A stretch of DNA of 64,000 bases from an uncultured Dorea sp. (lineage in GTDB: Bacteria > Bacillota > Clostridia > Lachnospirales > Lachnospiraceae), in assembly GCA_934307335.1 (NCBI GenBank), contig CAKRCL010000001.1, forward strand, positions 1 through 64,000, given 5' to 3'. A model generated the notes under the pieces. It made no database searches, had not been told where the DNA came from, and worked only from the letters and a program-made list of their open reading frames with translations. Below, piece by piece: positions 37,556 to 47,849 of this stretch (positions are counted from its first letter, which is position 1; the number at the start of each line of letters is the position of its first letter). The translations under genes were made by a program, and so were the position numbers.

Positions 37556-39361
37556 TTAAATGGCTCTTGTATATTCTTTTAACCACTCACGTTCATCATT
37601 GTTCAAATGTGGCGCAATTGCTTCATATACACGTTTGTGATATGTATTAAGTAATTCCTTATCTTCGACAGTCATCATCTCTGGAATAATTGCGTCCAAG
37701 TCAATTGGTACAAGAGTGATTGGTTTAAAATACAGGAAACGTCCGCAGGCAGTTGTTTCTCCTTCGCAGACCATAAGTTCATTTTCAATGCGGATTCCGT
37801 GAGAGCCGGTAATGTAGACACCAGGTTCATCAGTGATGATCATACCAGGCTCTAAAGCAACATCTTGGATTGGATTGTTGCTTAGATAGCGTCGGAATCT
37901 TGCAGGTTCTTCGTGAATATTCATAAGATATCCGACTCCGTGTCCGGTACCGTGATTGAAGTCCAGACCGCGTTTCCAAAGAGGAATTCTGCCGATAACA
38001 TCCAGACTTCCGCCAGTAGTACCATATAAGAACACTACATTTGCCAGATGTAAATTACACAAAAGGACAGAGGTGAAATCTTCTTTCATCTGTTGCGGCA
38101 CATTTCCAAATGCCAGAGTTCTTGTGATATCGGTAGAACCTTCCAGGTAGCCGCCACCGGTGTCTGTAAGGAAAAGTCCATTTTCTGTAATAGGAACATT
38201 GCTTTCTTCGGAAGCGCTGTAGTGAACGATTGCAGCATGTGCACCAGAAGCACAGATCGGACCAAAGCTCTGCCAGAGATAACCGTCTTGCTCTTTTCGG
38301 AGTTCTTCCAGTTTTGCGGCGGCACTAAGTTCAGTCACAGGTCCATCCGGAGAATCTTTGCCGACATGGGTCTTTAGCCAGTACATAAAGCGTGTAACAG
38401 CTATTCCATCCTTGATATGAGCCTGCTCAATATTATGAAGTTCTGTTTCATTTTTTACAGATTTCATAAGAACAGTAGGGTTTTCTTTTTCTACAACAGA
38501 AGTATTCGCCGGAATACAACTGCGGAGTGCATAATTGATTCTTGAAGGATCAAGAAGAACGGTCTCCTTTGGATCCAATTGTTTTAAATCGTCATAAATA
38601 GCATTGTATGGGAGTATAGTAATCCCTGCAGTTTCTAGATTGTGACACATTTCAGCGGTCAGTTTTTTAGAATCAACATATAATTTCATTTCATCCATCG
38701 TAATGATTGCGTAGGAGAGAAGGAGGGGATAATAGTCAATATCTCTTCCACGTAGATTCGTGATCCAGCAGATGTCATCCAAAGATGCAATTACATGAAC
38801 GGTTGCATGATTCTTTTTCATGGCTTCACGGACACGTACAAGCTTCTCTTTGGTGGATGCTCCGGTATATTTCAAATCCAGTGCAAAAGCGGGTTTTGTA
38901 GAAATTGCCGGGCGATCTTCCCAGATAAGATCAATCAGATCTTCGGAATCGCAGATGTGTCCATGTTTTTTTTCTGCGATTTTTTGATATTTATTTCCGT
39001 TATTCATAGAGATGACGCGACCGTCAAAACCAATCGTTCCATTTTCCGGGAGATGTTCCTCCAAGAATTCGAAAATTGTTGGAACGTTCGGTTCAAGCAT
39101 GCGGTAGAGTGTGACCGGTGATCCGGAAAGTTGGTTTTCTGCCTGTAAAAAATAACGACCGTCAGTCCAAAGCCCTGCGTGATCTAATGTGATAACTGCG
39201 GTTCCGGCAGAACCGGTAAAACCGGTAATAAATGCTCTTGCCTGAAAATAAGTTCCGGCATTTTCACTTTGATGAAAGTCGTCTGTCGGAACGATGTAAA
39301 TGTCGTAACCACGCTCTTTCATAAGTCCCCGAAGTGCGCTGATACGTTCTGTCACTGTCAT
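37556..39361 (-). CDS. Xaa-Pro aminopeptidase (aminopeptidase P family, M24B)
   Basis: Dinuclear-metal peptidase removing N-terminal residues before proline; cytoplasmic. The 601-residue form has two creatinase-like N-terminal domains and the C-terminal pita-bread domain. Metal ligands are visible: DTGGGYLEGSTDITRT, HGTGHGVGYLMNIHE, IITDEPGVY and GIRIENEL. The ATG follows GAGGAGG with a nine-base gap. Regulator gene 36500 is downstream in the same transcription unit. Confidence 0.92.
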   Translation of the reverse strand: MTVTERISALRGLMKERGYDIYIVPTDDFHQSENAGTYFQARAFITGFTGSAGTAVITLDHAGLWTDGRYFLQAENQLSGSPVTLYRMLEPNVPTIFEFLEEHLPENGTIGFDGRVISMNNGNKYQKIAEKKHGHICDSEDLIDLIWEDRPAISTKPAFALDLKYTGASTKEKLVRVREAMKKNHATVHVIASLDDICWITNLRGRDIDYYPLLLSYAIITMDEMKLYVDSKKLTAEMCHNLETAGITILPYNAIYDDLKQLDPKETVLLDPSRINYALRSCIPANTSVVEKENPTVLMKSVKNETELHNIEQAHIKDGIAVTRFMYWLKTHVGKDSPDGPVTELSAAAKLEELRKEQDGYLWQSFGPICASGAHAAIVHYSASEESNVPITENGLFLTDTGGGYLEGSTDITRTLAFGNVPQQMKEDFTSVLLCNLHLANVVFLYGTTGGSLDVIGRIPLWKRGLDFNHGTGHGVGYLMNIHEEPARFRRYLSNNPIQDVALEPGMIITDEPGVYITGSHGIRIENELMVCEGETTACGRFLYFKPITLVPIDLDAIIPEMMTVEDKELLNTYHKRVYEAIAPHLNNDEREWLKEYTRAI

Positions 39362-39384
39362 AATGAAAAACCTCCTCGATATGG

Positions 39385-39414
39385 TTTACAAATTTGCTAG
39401 AACAATTATATAAT
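39385..39414 (+). promoter_or_regulatory. Promoter of the HAD phosphatase gene
   Basis: TTTACA, 18-bp spacer, TATAAT; about 37 bp before the start codon. Confidence 0.55.
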
Positions 39415-39450
39415 GATTCATAGAAAAAATCCAGTGAGGAGTATTAGAAG

Positions 39451-40284
39451 ATGTTGAGTGGAAAAAATTTAGGCGATAAAAAATATTTTTTGTTTGATAT
39501 AGATGGAACACTGGCCATAGACGATACGATTTATGACGGCAGCCGGGAATTGCTTTCTTATATTGAAAGTATTGGTGGACAGTCATATTATATTACAAAT
39601 AATTCGGTGAAGAGCCGGAAGGACTATATAGAAAAATTTAGGAGATGGAACATTTCTACAAAAGAGGAACAATTTGTGACAGCTTCCTATGCGACATGCA
39701 GATATTTAAAGGAACATTATCAGGGAAAGAAACTCCTGGTAGTCGGAACGCCGTCTTTTGAAGAAGAACTTCGAAGTTTTGGACTGGAACTGACACATAC
39801 GGCAAAAGACGATGTGGCATGCGTAGTTGTTGGATTTGACAGAACACTTGTCTACGAAAAAGTCGAAGAAGCATGTAAGGCATTGTTTCGTCCGGAGGTG
39901 GATTTTGTTGGGACGAATCCAGATTACAGATGCCCGACTGCATTTGGCTTTGTGCCGGATTGTGGCGGGATTTGTGAGATGCTTCGTGTAACGACTGACC
40001 GGACGCCTTATTACGCCGGAAAACCGAATGCGCAGATTGTAAAAATGTGTATGGAGCAGGCAGGGGCTAAGCCAGAGGAGGTTCTTGTGGTCGGGGATCG
40101 ACTCTATACAGATATTGCATGCGGAATTCATGCAGGTGTGGAGACAGCACTTGTATATACAGGAGAGGCAAGAGAAGAAGATCTGGCACAGACAGAATAT
40201 ATGCCGGATTATGCTTTTGAAAATATTTATACGCTTTATGAAGCCTTTCGAAAAGCCAGAGGAGAGAGTTTATGTCGACAATAA
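39451..40284 (+). CDS. HAD-superfamily IIA phosphatase (NagD-like)
   Basis: A 277-residue HAD hydrolase with motif I FDIDGTLAIDD, motif II TNNS, and the motif III/IV region KPNAQIVKMC...GDRLYTDIACG; the cap is of the type IIA class seen in NagD/pNPPase-like proteins. Substrates are probably sugar or nucleotide phosphates. It overlaps the next gene by 13 bp. Confidence 0.88.
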   Translation: MLSGKNLGDKKYFLFDIDGTLAIDDTIYDGSRELLSYIESIGGQSYYITNNSVKSRKDYIEKFRRWNISTKEEQFVTASYATCRYLKEHYQGKKLLVVGTPSFEEELRSFGLELTHTAKDDVACVVVGFDRTLVYEKVEEACKALFRPEVDFVGTNPDYRCPTAFGFVPDCGGICEMLRVTTDRTPYYAGKPNAQIVKMCMEQAGAKPEEVLVVGDRLYTDIACGIHAGVETALVYTGEAREEDLAQTEYMPDYAFENIYTLYEAFRKARGESLCRQ

Positions 40285-41165
40285 GAATTGTAATTGTAAT
40301 ACTGGCAGCGATGATACTTCTTGTGTCCGTGGAAATGTATCGGGAACTTCATACATTTCAGATGACCAGATATCAGCTGGTTTCGTCGAAAATCAGCGGT
40401 GAGAATACTTGGATTTTTCTGAGTGATCTGCACAATCAGGTATATGGTAAGAATAATGAAAAATTGATTGCTGCAGTAGAAAAGGAAAAACCAGATCTGA
40501 TTTTGATTGGTGGAGATATGCTGGTTGGGAAGAATGGTCATTCTTATGAACCGGCTCTCGCCTGCATAGAGAAGCTTGTAAATATTGCACCGGTGTATTG
40601 TGCCAACGGGAATCACGAAGAACGTTTAAAGCTAAAACCAGAAAAATATGATCAGTCCTATGCTTTGTATCGAGAGCGATTGGTGAAACTGGGAGTTCAT
40701 ATGCTGGAAAATGATTCGGTGATTCTGGAAAATGATTCTCAAAATGAAAAGGGGACAGATAGTAAAGATAAAATCAGACTGACGGGGCTTGAGATTCCTT
40801 TGGAGTGTTATACACATTTAAAACGAAAAGAGATGCCCGAAGGCGCAATCGAAGAACGAATTGGTATGCCAGATTCAGATGCATTTCAAGTTTTGCTTGC
40901 ACACAATCCATCTTATATGGATGAATATCTTGACTGGGGTGCAGATTTGATCTTAAGTGGACATTTACATGGTGGTATGGTGCGGCTTCCGGGAGTCGGC
41001 GGAGTGATCGGTCCGGATTTTGTAGTGTTTCCGAAATATTCCGGAGAGATGCAAAAAGTTGGAGATCAGACAGTGATTGTCAGCAAGGGGCTGGGAACGC
41101 ATACAATTCATATCCGGCTTTTTAATCCGGCAGAAATTGTTGTCATTGAGATGAATAATTCTTGA
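40272..41165 (+). CDS. Membrane-anchored metallophosphoesterase
   Basis: N-terminal hydrophobic anchor (residues about 3-22, IRIVIVILAAMILLVSVEMY) followed by a calcineurin-like phosphoesterase domain: SDLHNQ, GGDM, GNHEE and GHLHGG supply the metal ligands. The catalytic domain probably faces outward or lies at the membrane. YkuE/YaeI-type lipid phosphatases have this layout; the substrate is not certain. Confidence 0.88.
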   Translation: MSTIRIVIVILAAMILLVSVEMYRELHTFQMTRYQLVSSKISGENTWIFLSDLHNQVYGKNNEKLIAAVEKEKPDLILIGGDMLVGKNGHSYEPALACIEKLVNIAPVYCANGNHEERLKLKPEKYDQSYALYRERLVKLGVHMLENDSVILENDSQNEKGTDSKDKIRLTGLEIPLECYTHLKRKEMPEGAIEERIGMPDSDAFQVLLAHNPSYMDEYLDWGADLILSGHLHGGMVRLPGVGGVIGPDFVVFPKYSGEMQKVGDQTVIVSKGLGTHTIHIRLFNPAEIVVIEMNNS

Positions 41166-41190
41166 GAAATATATGGAAATCAAGTATAAT
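41162..41190 (+). promoter_or_regulatory. Promoter of scpA-scpB
   Basis: TTGAGA, 17-bp spacer, TATAAT; the -35 overlaps the stop codon of the preceding gene. Confidence 0.65.
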
Positions 41191-41237
41191 ATATTGTCAG
41201 GCCAAAGTTCTGTACAAAGATATAGGAGTAATGAAAC

Positions 41238-41981
41238 ATGGGAATTCCGGTAAAACTACAGGTGTTCGAGGGACCATTAGATCTTTTGTTACATCTGATC
41301 GATAAAAATAAAATAGATATTTACGATATTCCTATTGTGGAGATTACGAATCAGTACATGGAATATATCAAAGCTATGGAAAGAGAAGATCTCAATGTGA
41401 TGAGTGAATTTCTTGTTATGGCTGCGACGCTTTTGGATATCAAGTGTAAGATGCTGCTTCCAAAAGAAGTAACAGAAGACGGAGAAGAGGAAGATCCGAG
41501 ACAGGAACTTGTGGAACAGCTGCTACAATATAAGATGTACAAATTTATGTCTTATGAGCTTCGAGACCGGGAATTGGAAGGAGAACAGACGATGTATAAA
41601 GATCCGACGATTCCGGAAGAAGTTATGGATTATGTGGAACCGGTAGACCTGGATGAGCTTTTGGGTGATCTGACACTTGCGACACTCAACCGTGTCTTCC
41701 AGGATGTGATGAAGCGACAGGCAGATAAGATTGATCCGGTGAGAAGTAAATTCGGCAAGCTGGAGAAGGAAGAAGTTACAGTTGAGGAAAAGCTTGAGTC
41801 GGTAACGGATTATGCGAGAGAGCATAAGCATTTTAGTTTTCGTACATTACTGGGGCATCAAAAGTCTAAGATGCAGACGGTTGTAACATTTTTGGCAGTA
41901 TTGCAGTTGATCAAAGAGGGAATCTTGATCGTACAGCAGGAACATGCATTTGATGATATTATGATTACTGCGAATTTATAA
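41238..41981 (+). CDS. scpA: Segregation and condensation protein A (kleisin)
   Basis: Kleisin subunit that bridges SMC heads in the chromosome-condensing SMC-ScpAB complex. The N-terminus (VKLQVFEGPLDLLLHLIDKNKIDIYDIPIVEIT) is diagnostic. Length 247 is normal. scpB follows. Confidence 0.95.
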   Translation: MGIPVKLQVFEGPLDLLLHLIDKNKIDIYDIPIVEITNQYMEYIKAMEREDLNVMSEFLVMAATLLDIKCKMLLPKEVTEDGEEEDPRQELVEQLLQYKMYKFMSYELRDRELEGEQTMYKDPTIPEEVMDYVEPVDLDELLGDLTLATLNRVFQDVMKRQADKIDPVRSKFGKLEKEEVTVEEKLESVTDYAREHKHFSFRTLLGHQKSKMQTVVTFLAVLQLIKEGILIVQQEHAFDDIMITANL

Positions 41982-42022
41982 GATCTTTAAATGTAAGACA
42001 GATGGAGTGACTAAGAAGTTAT

Positions 42023-42604
42023 ATGGGTAAAAAGACGGAGATAGGTAAGATGGAAGCTGTGATAGAAGCCATTTTATTTACAATGGGCGAATCAGTGGAA
42101 CTTAAAAAGATTGCGGCGGCGATTGAGCATGATGAAGTGACAACAAGAAAGATCATACATCGGCTGCAGGATAAATATGAAGCAGAAGACAGGGGACTTC
42201 GTATTATAGAACTGGAGGATTCTTTTCAGTTATGTACAAAGCGGGAGATGTATGATTATCTCATTCGTATTGCAAAGCAGCCAAAGAAATGTGTGCTGAC
42301 AGATGTACTGCTGGAGACGTTGTCGATCATTGCATATCGCCAGCCGGTTACAAAGCTTGAAATCGAAAAAATCCGAGGGGTAAAATCTGACCATGCGGTC
42401 AACAAATTAGTAGAATTTAATCTTGCCTGCGAAGTGGGGAGAATGGATGCGCCGGGAAGGCCGATTTTATTTGGTACGACAGAAGAATTCCTGAGACGAT
42501 TTAGTATACAATCTATTGAAGAACTTCCGAGCATGCAGCCTGAGCAAGTTGAGACATTTAAAGAAGAGGCAGAAGAAGAGGCTCAGCTGAAATTAAATAT
42601 TTAA
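42023..42604 (+). CDS. scpB: Segregation and condensation protein B
   Basis: Winged-helix partner of ScpA in the SMC complex. The pattern LLETLSIIAYRQPVTKLEIEKIRGV is characteristic. Length is 193 residues and it lies 41 bp after scpA, as in most Firmicutes. A small hairpin terminator follows. Confidence 0.95.
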   Translation: MGKKTEIGKMEAVIEAILFTMGESVELKKIAAAIEHDEVTTRKIIHRLQDKYEAEDRGLRIIELEDSFQLCTKREMYDYLIRIAKQPKKCVLTDVLLETLSIIAYRQPVTKLEIEKIRGVKSDHAVNKLVEFNLACEVGRMDAPGRPILFGTTEEFLRRFSIQSIEELPSMQPEQVETFKEEAEEEAQLKLNI

Positions 42605-42619
42605 AGACTGAAAGGATTG

Positions 42620-42639
42620 AATACATATCTGTATTTTTT
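42620..42639 (+). terminator. Small terminator after scpB
   Basis: AATACA-TATC-TGTATT followed by TTTT; a weak six-bp stem. Confidence 0.5.
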
Positions 42640-42685
42640 CTGTCATAGACTGTAAGGAAAATGTGACTATGATGGAATAGCAGCT

Positions 42686-43957
42686 ATGAAAAAAGAGAGA
42701 ATAAAAATTGTGTCAGTCATATTATTATTGTGTATAGGTGCGATATGGTTGGCACAATGTGATGATGGAATAGAATATAGTGATCAGAAGATTATAGATG
42801 TTGCAAAAATGACGGAGAATCTTTCAGACGAGCCAGAACAGTTATACGCCCGGTCTGCAGTCCTTATGGACGCGGATAGTGGGCGTGTTTTAGTTGGAAA
42901 GGATGAAAAGACACCGCGCCCGATGGCGAGCACAACAAAAATAATGACGTGTATTCTGGCACTTGAAGATATGTTTCCGGATCAGGTCGTGGTGGCATCA
43001 AAGGAAGCTGCAAGTCAGCCGAAAGTGCATCTTAAAGTTACCGAGGGGCAGCAGTTTTATCTGTTGGATCTGTTATATTCGCTGATGCTGGAATCTCATA
43101 ACGACAGCGCTGTTATGGTAGCAGAGGGAATTGCCGGAAGTGTAGATAAATTTACAGATTTAATGAATACGAAGGCAAAAGAGCTTGGTCTTATCAATAC
43201 ACATTTTGTAACACCAAATGGTCTGGATGCAAGGGATGAAGGTGGCATTCATGCCACAACTGCAGAGGAACTGGCAAAAATAATGAAATATTGCATCTAT
43301 GATTCTCCGAAAAAAGAGCAGTTTCTTGAAATTACGGGAGCGAAGGAATATCAATTTGAGGACGTAGAAAGAAAAAACAGTTATACCTGTTATAACCATA
43401 ATACATTTTTGACTATGATGGATGGTGCGCTATCTGGAAAAACTGGATTTACTGCGGATGCGGGTTATTGTTATGTCGGGGCATTAAGACAAGATGAACG
43501 AACATTTATTGTTGCATTGCTTGCCTGCGGATGGCCGAATCATAAAGGATATAAATGGAGTGATACAAAGAGACTTATGGAATATGGAATTGAGAATTAT
43601 ACATATCAAAATGTGTGGAAGAAATTTCCTGTGCAGGAAATGAAAGTAAAAGAAAGTGGAGATACCAAGAATATATATAAGAAAAATTCAGTGGTGGAAA
43701 TCGGGATCGATCGTGCACCGGAGAAATTGAATATATTATTAAAACAAGGTGAAAAAGTGGATACAGTTATCAGGATGAAAGCGTCGGTGACCGCACCTGT
43801 CAGAAAGGGAGAAAAAGTGGGGAATATCAGTTATATGATTGGAAAGAGTCAGATAGCAAAATATGAGATCGTGACTAAAAAAGAAGTACAAAAACGGACA
43901 TTTCAGTGGTGCTTAAAAAGGATGGAAAGGCGGTTTTTATTCACAAATCTGGATTGA
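42686..43957 (+). CDS. D-alanyl-D-alanine carboxypeptidase (second S11 paralog)
   Basis: Secreted or anchored S11 penicillin-binding protein with an N-terminal hydrophobic signal (IVSVILLLCIGAIWLAQC; the Cys could be a lipobox residue, LAQC). Catalytic motifs STTK, SHN and KTG are present and the C-terminal beta domain follows. DacF often lies near scpAB/recA in Clostridia. The C-terminus (RTFQWCLKRMERRFLFTNLD) lacks an obvious amphipathic anchor. Confidence 0.9.
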   Translation: MKKERIKIVSVILLLCIGAIWLAQCDDGIEYSDQKIIDVAKMTENLSDEPEQLYARSAVLMDADSGRVLVGKDEKTPRPMASTTKIMTCILALEDMFPDQVVVASKEAASQPKVHLKVTEGQQFYLLDLLYSLMLESHNDSAVMVAEGIAGSVDKFTDLMNTKAKELGLINTHFVTPNGLDARDEGGIHATTAEELAKIMKYCIYDSPKKEQFLEITGAKEYQFEDVERKNSYTCYNHNTFLTMMDGALSGKTGFTADAGYCYVGALRQDERTFIVALLACGWPNHKGYKWSDTKRLMEYGIENYTYQNVWKKFPVQEMKVKESGDTKNIYKKNSVVEIGIDRAPEKLNILLKQGEKVDTVIRMKASVTAPVRKGEKVGNISYMIGKSQIAKYEIVTKKEVQKRTFQWCLKRMERRFLFTNLD

Positions 43958-44032
43958 CGGAGTTTACAAACCATGATACAGTAAAAAATGTCAGAGGAAA
44001 CAATTCTTACACACTTTTTCAAATTTTTTCTA

Positions 44033-44061
44033 TTGACAATTTGCGGCGGTTATAATACTAT
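44033..44061 (+). promoter_or_regulatory. recA promoter
   Basis: TTGACA (44033-44038), 17-bp spacer, TACTAT (44056-44061); the SOS box lies just downstream. Confidence 0.6.
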
Positions 44062-44074
44062 ATTAATCAGACAC

Positions 44075-44088
44075 CGAACATTCGTTCG
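44075..44088. promoter_or_regulatory. LexA (SOS) box of recA
   Basis: CGAACATTCGTTCG matches the Gram-positive LexA box CGAAC-N4-GTTCG exactly, about 24 bp before the recA start. Confidence 0.92.
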
Positions 44089-44111
44089 GGAAACAGCGAG
44101 GAGAATTAATT

Positions 44112-45179
44112 ATGGCGAATAATGAAGATAAGAAAAAGGCCTTGGATGCGGCTATTGCTAAGTTAGAGAAAGATTTTGGTAAGGGTACGGTCATGAAGCT
44201 TGGAGATCCGGCAGCACAGGTTTCTGTTGAGACGATTCCGACTGGATCACTGAGTCTGGATATAGCACTTGGACTTGGCGGAGTGCCAAGAGGACGTGTG
44301 GTAGAGATTTATGGACCGGAATCCAGTGGTAAGACGACGGTTGCGCTCCATATGATCTCAGAGGTTCAAAAGAGAGGTGGAATCGCAGGATTTATTGATG
44401 CTGAGCATGCGTTGGATCCGGTCTATGCACGTAATATCGGAGTAGATATTGATGAGTTATATATTTCTCAGCCGGATAGTGGAGATCAGGCACTTGAGAT
44501 TGCAGAGACTATGGCACGTTCCGGAGCGATGGATATTATTGTCATTGACTCTGTTGCAGCTCTTGTACCAAAGCAGGAGATCGAAGGAGATATGGGAGAT
44601 TCCCATGTGGGTCTTCAGGCAAGACTGATGTCTCAGGCTTTACGTAAACTGACACCGGTAATCAGTAAGTCTAACTGTGTGGTTATTTTCATCAATCAGT
44701 TACGTGAAAAAGTTGGTATCATGTTCGGCAATCCGGAGACAACAACTGGTGGTCGTGCACTGAAGTTCTATGCGTCTGTACGTATGGATGTCAGAAGAAT
44801 CGAGACACTTAAGCAGGGGGGAGAGATGATTGGTAACCGAACTCGTGTGAAGATTGTAAAGAATAAGATCGCACCTCCGTTTAAAGAAGCGGAATTTGAT
44901 ATTATGTTTGGAAAAGGAATTTCAAAAGAGGGGGATATTCTTGACCTGGCCGTAAATCTTGGACTGGTTGGTAAGAGTGGTTCCTGGTTCTCTTATAATG
45001 GAGATAAGATTGGACAGGGACGAGAGAATGCCAAGATTTACCTGACAGAGCATCCGGATGTTATGGATACGCTGGATAAGCAGATCCGTGCACATTATGA
45101 CTTTGAAGGGGCACAGACGGAAGAAGACGGTAAAGCAGGAAAGGCTGACACAGCAGCAAAGACAGAAAAAGAGGACTAA
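44112..45179 (+). CDS. recA: Recombinase RecA
   Basis: Strand-exchange ATPase and SOS coprotease. Walker [10 protein letters not shown], Walker B region [12 protein letters not shown] and the L2 loop area ([28 protein letters not shown]) are all present in 355 residues, with the acidic C-terminal tail. Preceded by a perfect LexA box and followed by recX. Confidence 0.98.
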   Translation: MANNEDKKKALDAAIAKLEKDFGKGTVMKLGDPAAQVSVETIPTGSLSLDIALGLGGVPRGRVVEIYGPESSGKTTVALHMISEVQKRGGIAGFIDAEHALDPVYARNIGVDIDELYISQPDSGDQALEIAETMARSGAMDIIVIDSVAALVPKQEIEGDMGDSHVGLQARLMSQALRKLTPVISKSNCVVIFINQLREKVGIMFGNPETTTGGRALKFYASVRMDVRRIETLKQGGEMIGNRTRVKIVKNKIAPPFKEAEFDIMFGKGISKEGDILDLAVNLGLVGKSGSWFSYNGDKIGQGRENAKIYLTEHPDVMDTLDKQIRAHYDFEGAQTEEDGKAGKADTAAKTEKED

Positions 45180-45186
45180 TACTAAG

Positions 45187-45792
45187 ATGATTGTCACGAA
45201 GATAGAAGCTGTGACAAAGACAAAGTATAAGGTATATGTAGACGGACAGTTCGCTTTTGTATTGTACAAGGGAGAACTGTCCCGTTTTCATATTGCCGAA
45301 GAACAAGAATTGTCGCAGGAGATTTATGAGAAGATACGAACTGAAGTGATTTTGAAAAGGGCGAAGCTTCGTGCGATGCATCTGTTGAATGATATGTGGC
45401 GTACAGAATCTCAGCTCAGAGAAAAATTGACGAGGAATGATTATCCGGCAGATATTGTAGAAGAAGCAATCCGATATGTGAAATCTTTCGGTTATATTAA
45501 TGATTATAATTATGCAAAAAGTTTTATAGAGACGCGAAAAGACCGCAAGAGCAGGCGGGAGATTTATATGCAACTTATCGGGAAAGGAGTTTCCAAGAAT
45601 TTGATTGAAGAAGCGTTCGAAGAGTGCTATGAACGAACAGACTCAAAGGAAGCGATTCAACGACTTCTGGAAAAGAAGCATTATGATCCGAAAACTGCTA
45701 CGTCAGATGAAAAAAGAAAGCTGATGGGGTATTTAGTCAGAAAGGGTTTTAGTTACGAAGATGTTCTTGACATCTTTCACAAAACAGTATAG
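45187..45792 (+). CDS. recX: Regulatory protein RecX
   Basis: Modulator that binds RecA filaments. Three-helix repeat units (KRAKLRAMHLLNDMWRTESQLREKL, IVEEAIRYVKSFGYINDYNYAKSFIE) are typical. The frame is open upstream inside recA, but the ATG at 45187 (MIVTKIEAVTKTKYKV) fits the family start and gives 201 aa. The ribosome binding site is weak, consistent with coupling to recA. Confidence 0.9.
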   Translation: MIVTKIEAVTKTKYKVYVDGQFAFVLYKGELSRFHIAEEQELSQEIYEKIRTEVILKRAKLRAMHLLNDMWRTESQLREKLTRNDYPADIVEEAIRYVKSFGYINDYNYAKSFIETRKDRKSRREIYMQLIGKGVSKNLIEEAFEECYERTDSKEAIQRLLEKKHYDPKTATSDEKRKLMGYLVRKGFSYEDVLDIFHKTV

Positions 45793-45842
45793 AATTTAAC
45801 TGTTGTATTTGTACAATGAAAACTAAATAAGGAGGTGCTCCT

Positions 45843-47396
45843 GTGCCGATAGGAATATTAATTGCTGTTGCAGTTGTGCTTATCATCGCATCTGCGGTCA
45901 TCAGCCACTTTATAACAGTTTCCAATCTGAAGAAGAATGCAGATTCTAAGATTGGTAATGCTGAGAGCAAAGCGCGTGAGATTATCGATGATGCAGTGAA
46001 GACAGCCGAGGCTAAGAAAAAGGAGTCTCTCTTGGAAATTAAAGAGGAATCAATCAAGAACAAGAACGAGCTTGAGAGAGAGTCAAAGGAACGCAGATCT
46101 GAATTACAGAGATATGAGAAGCGTGTACTTTCCAAGGAAGAAGCTTTAGATAAACGGTCTGAGGCAATTGAGAAGCGTGAAGCAAGCTTTACAGCGAAAG
46201 AAGAACAGTTGAAACAGCGCGAAAAGAAAGTTGACGAGTTGAATCAACAGCGTGTACAGGAACTAGAAAGAATCTCAGGACTTACCTCCGAACAGGCAAA
46301 AGAATATTTGTTAAAAACTGTTGAAGAAGATGTGAAACATGACACTGCGAAGATGATCAAAGAGATGGAAGCGCAGGCTAAGGAAGAGGCAGATAAGAAG
46401 GCAAAAGAATATGTTGTCACTGCTATTCAAAGATGCGCCGCAGATCATGTAGCTGAAACCACAATTTCTGTAGTTCAGCTTCCGAATGATGAGATGAAGG
46501 GAAGAATTATTGGTAGAGAAGGACGTAATATCCGTACTCTGGAGACACTGACAGGTGTAGAACTGATTATCGATGATACCCCGGAAGCTGTTGTATTATC
46601 AGGCTTCGATCCAATCAGACGAGAGGTTGCAAGAATTGCGCTTGAGAAGTTGATCGTCGATGGACGTATTCATCCGGCAAGAATCGAGGAGATGGTTGAA
46701 AAGGCGCAGAAAGAAGTTGACACTATGATTCGCGAGGAAGGAGAATCTGCGGCACTGGAAGTTGGTGTTCACGGAATTCATCCGGAACTTATCAAGCTTC
46801 TCGGTAGAATGAAGTTCAGAACAAGCTACGGACAGAATGCATTAAAGCACTCTATGGAAGTGGCACAATTATCAGGGCTTCTGGCTGGAGAAATCGGTCT
46901 TGATGTCAGAGTGGCAAAGAGAGCCGGTCTTTTACATGATATCGGTAAATCTATCGACCATGATGTAGAAGGATCACATATCCAGATTGGTGTTGACCTT
47001 TGTAGAAAATACAAAGAGTCAGCAGTTGTTATCAATGCGGTAGAAGCTCATCACGGCGATGTAGAGCCGGAGACTTTGATTGCATGTGTTGTACAGGCTG
47101 CAGATACAATTTCCGCAGCAAGACCAGGTGCAAGAAGAGAGACATTAGAAACATACACAAACAGGTTAAAACAATTAGAAGATATCGCCAATCAGTTTAA
47201 AGGCGTTGAAAAATCTTTTGCAATTCAAGCAGGTAGAGAGATTCGTATCATGGTAGTTCCAGAACAAGTATCTGATGCAGACATGGTATTGCTGGCCAGA
47301 GATATTGCGAAACAAGTTGAATTTGAACTTGAATATCCGGGTCAGATTAAGGTAAATGTAATTCGTGAATCAAGAGTTACAGATTATGCCAAGTAG
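45843..47396 (+). CDS. rny: Ribonuclease Y
   Basis: Membrane-anchored endoribonuclease that starts mRNA decay in Firmicutes. It begins with GTG after AAGGAGG; an N-terminal transmembrane helix ([21 protein letters not shown]), a long coiled coil (about 30-190), a KH domain ([15 protein letters not shown]) and an HD domain (LLHDIGK...) follow. 517 residues is standard. Confidence 0.96.
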   Translation: MPIGILIAVAVVLIIASAVISHFITVSNLKKNADSKIGNAESKAREIIDDAVKTAEAKKKESLLEIKEESIKNKNELERESKERRSELQRYEKRVLSKEEALDKRSEAIEKREASFTAKEEQLKQREKKVDELNQQRVQELERISGLTSEQAKEYLLKTVEEDVKHDTAKMIKEMEAQAKEEADKKAKEYVVTAIQRCAADHVAETTISVVQLPNDEMKGRIIGREGRNIRTLETLTGVELIIDDTPEAVVLSGFDPIRREVARIALEKLIVDGRIHPARIEEMVEKAQKEVDTMIREEGESAALEVGVHGIHPELIKLLGRMKFRTSYGQNALKHSMEVAQLSGLLAGEIGLDVRVAKRAGLLHDIGKSIDHDVEGSHIQIGVDLCRKYKESAVVINAVEAHHGDVEPETLIACVVQAADTISAARPGARRETLETYTNRLKQLEDIANQFKGVEKSFAIQAGREIRIMVVPEQVSDADMVLLARDIAKQVEFELEYPGQIKVNVIRESRVTDYAK

Positions 47397-47418
47397 AATT
47401 AGATGAAATAAAAATTCG

Positions 47419-47464
47419 GAGAAAGTATTGATAGATTTAGCAAATTCAGTACTTTCTCTTTTTT
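47419..47464 (+). terminator. Terminator after rny
   Basis: GAGAAAGTA / TACTTTCTC stem followed by a run of six T. Confidence 0.8.
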
Positions 47465-47530
47465 ATTCTATTTACTATAATGACTTGTAAGAGTTACAGA
47501 AGAAAAGTTGAAAGTAAGGAGAGCTATATA

Positions 47531-47830
47531 ATGGATTTAAAAGAATATATTGTACAAAGAATCGAAGAGATGCCACTTGTTACATTGGCACCGGAGCAAA
47601 AAGAAGGAGCTGTCTGCATGGATTTTGCAAAAGTCGATGAAAAGATGTATAATGGGGTCTTGATTGAAAATGCAACAAATGCGGCAAAGATTTTGACAGA
47701 GGAATATATGACTGCTGTAACGCCCGATTTGGAAAAAGACCAATTACTGTGGTTTTCTTATGAAGGTATGACGGAGAAAGCAATCAAGAAGAAAATGAAT
47801 ATGATTGAAGCATTTGTATCATCTATATAA
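47531..47830 (+). CDS. Small conserved-looking hypothetical protein
   Basis: A 99-residue soluble protein (MDLKEYIVQRIEEMPLVTLAPE...) that I do not recognise. The ATG at 47531 follows AAGGAG; an upstream in-frame ATG at 47480 lies in the terminator tail of rny and is less likely. It ends 19 bp before the Nudix gene, so both are probably one transcript. No membrane segment or metal motif is visible. Confidence 0.7.
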   Translation: MDLKEYIVQRIEEMPLVTLAPEQKEGAVCMDFAKVDEKMYNGVLIENATNAAKILTEEYMTAVTPDLEKDQLLWFSYEGMTEKAIKKKMNMIEAFVSSI

Positions 47831-47849
47831 GAATGGAAAGGCGGTTATT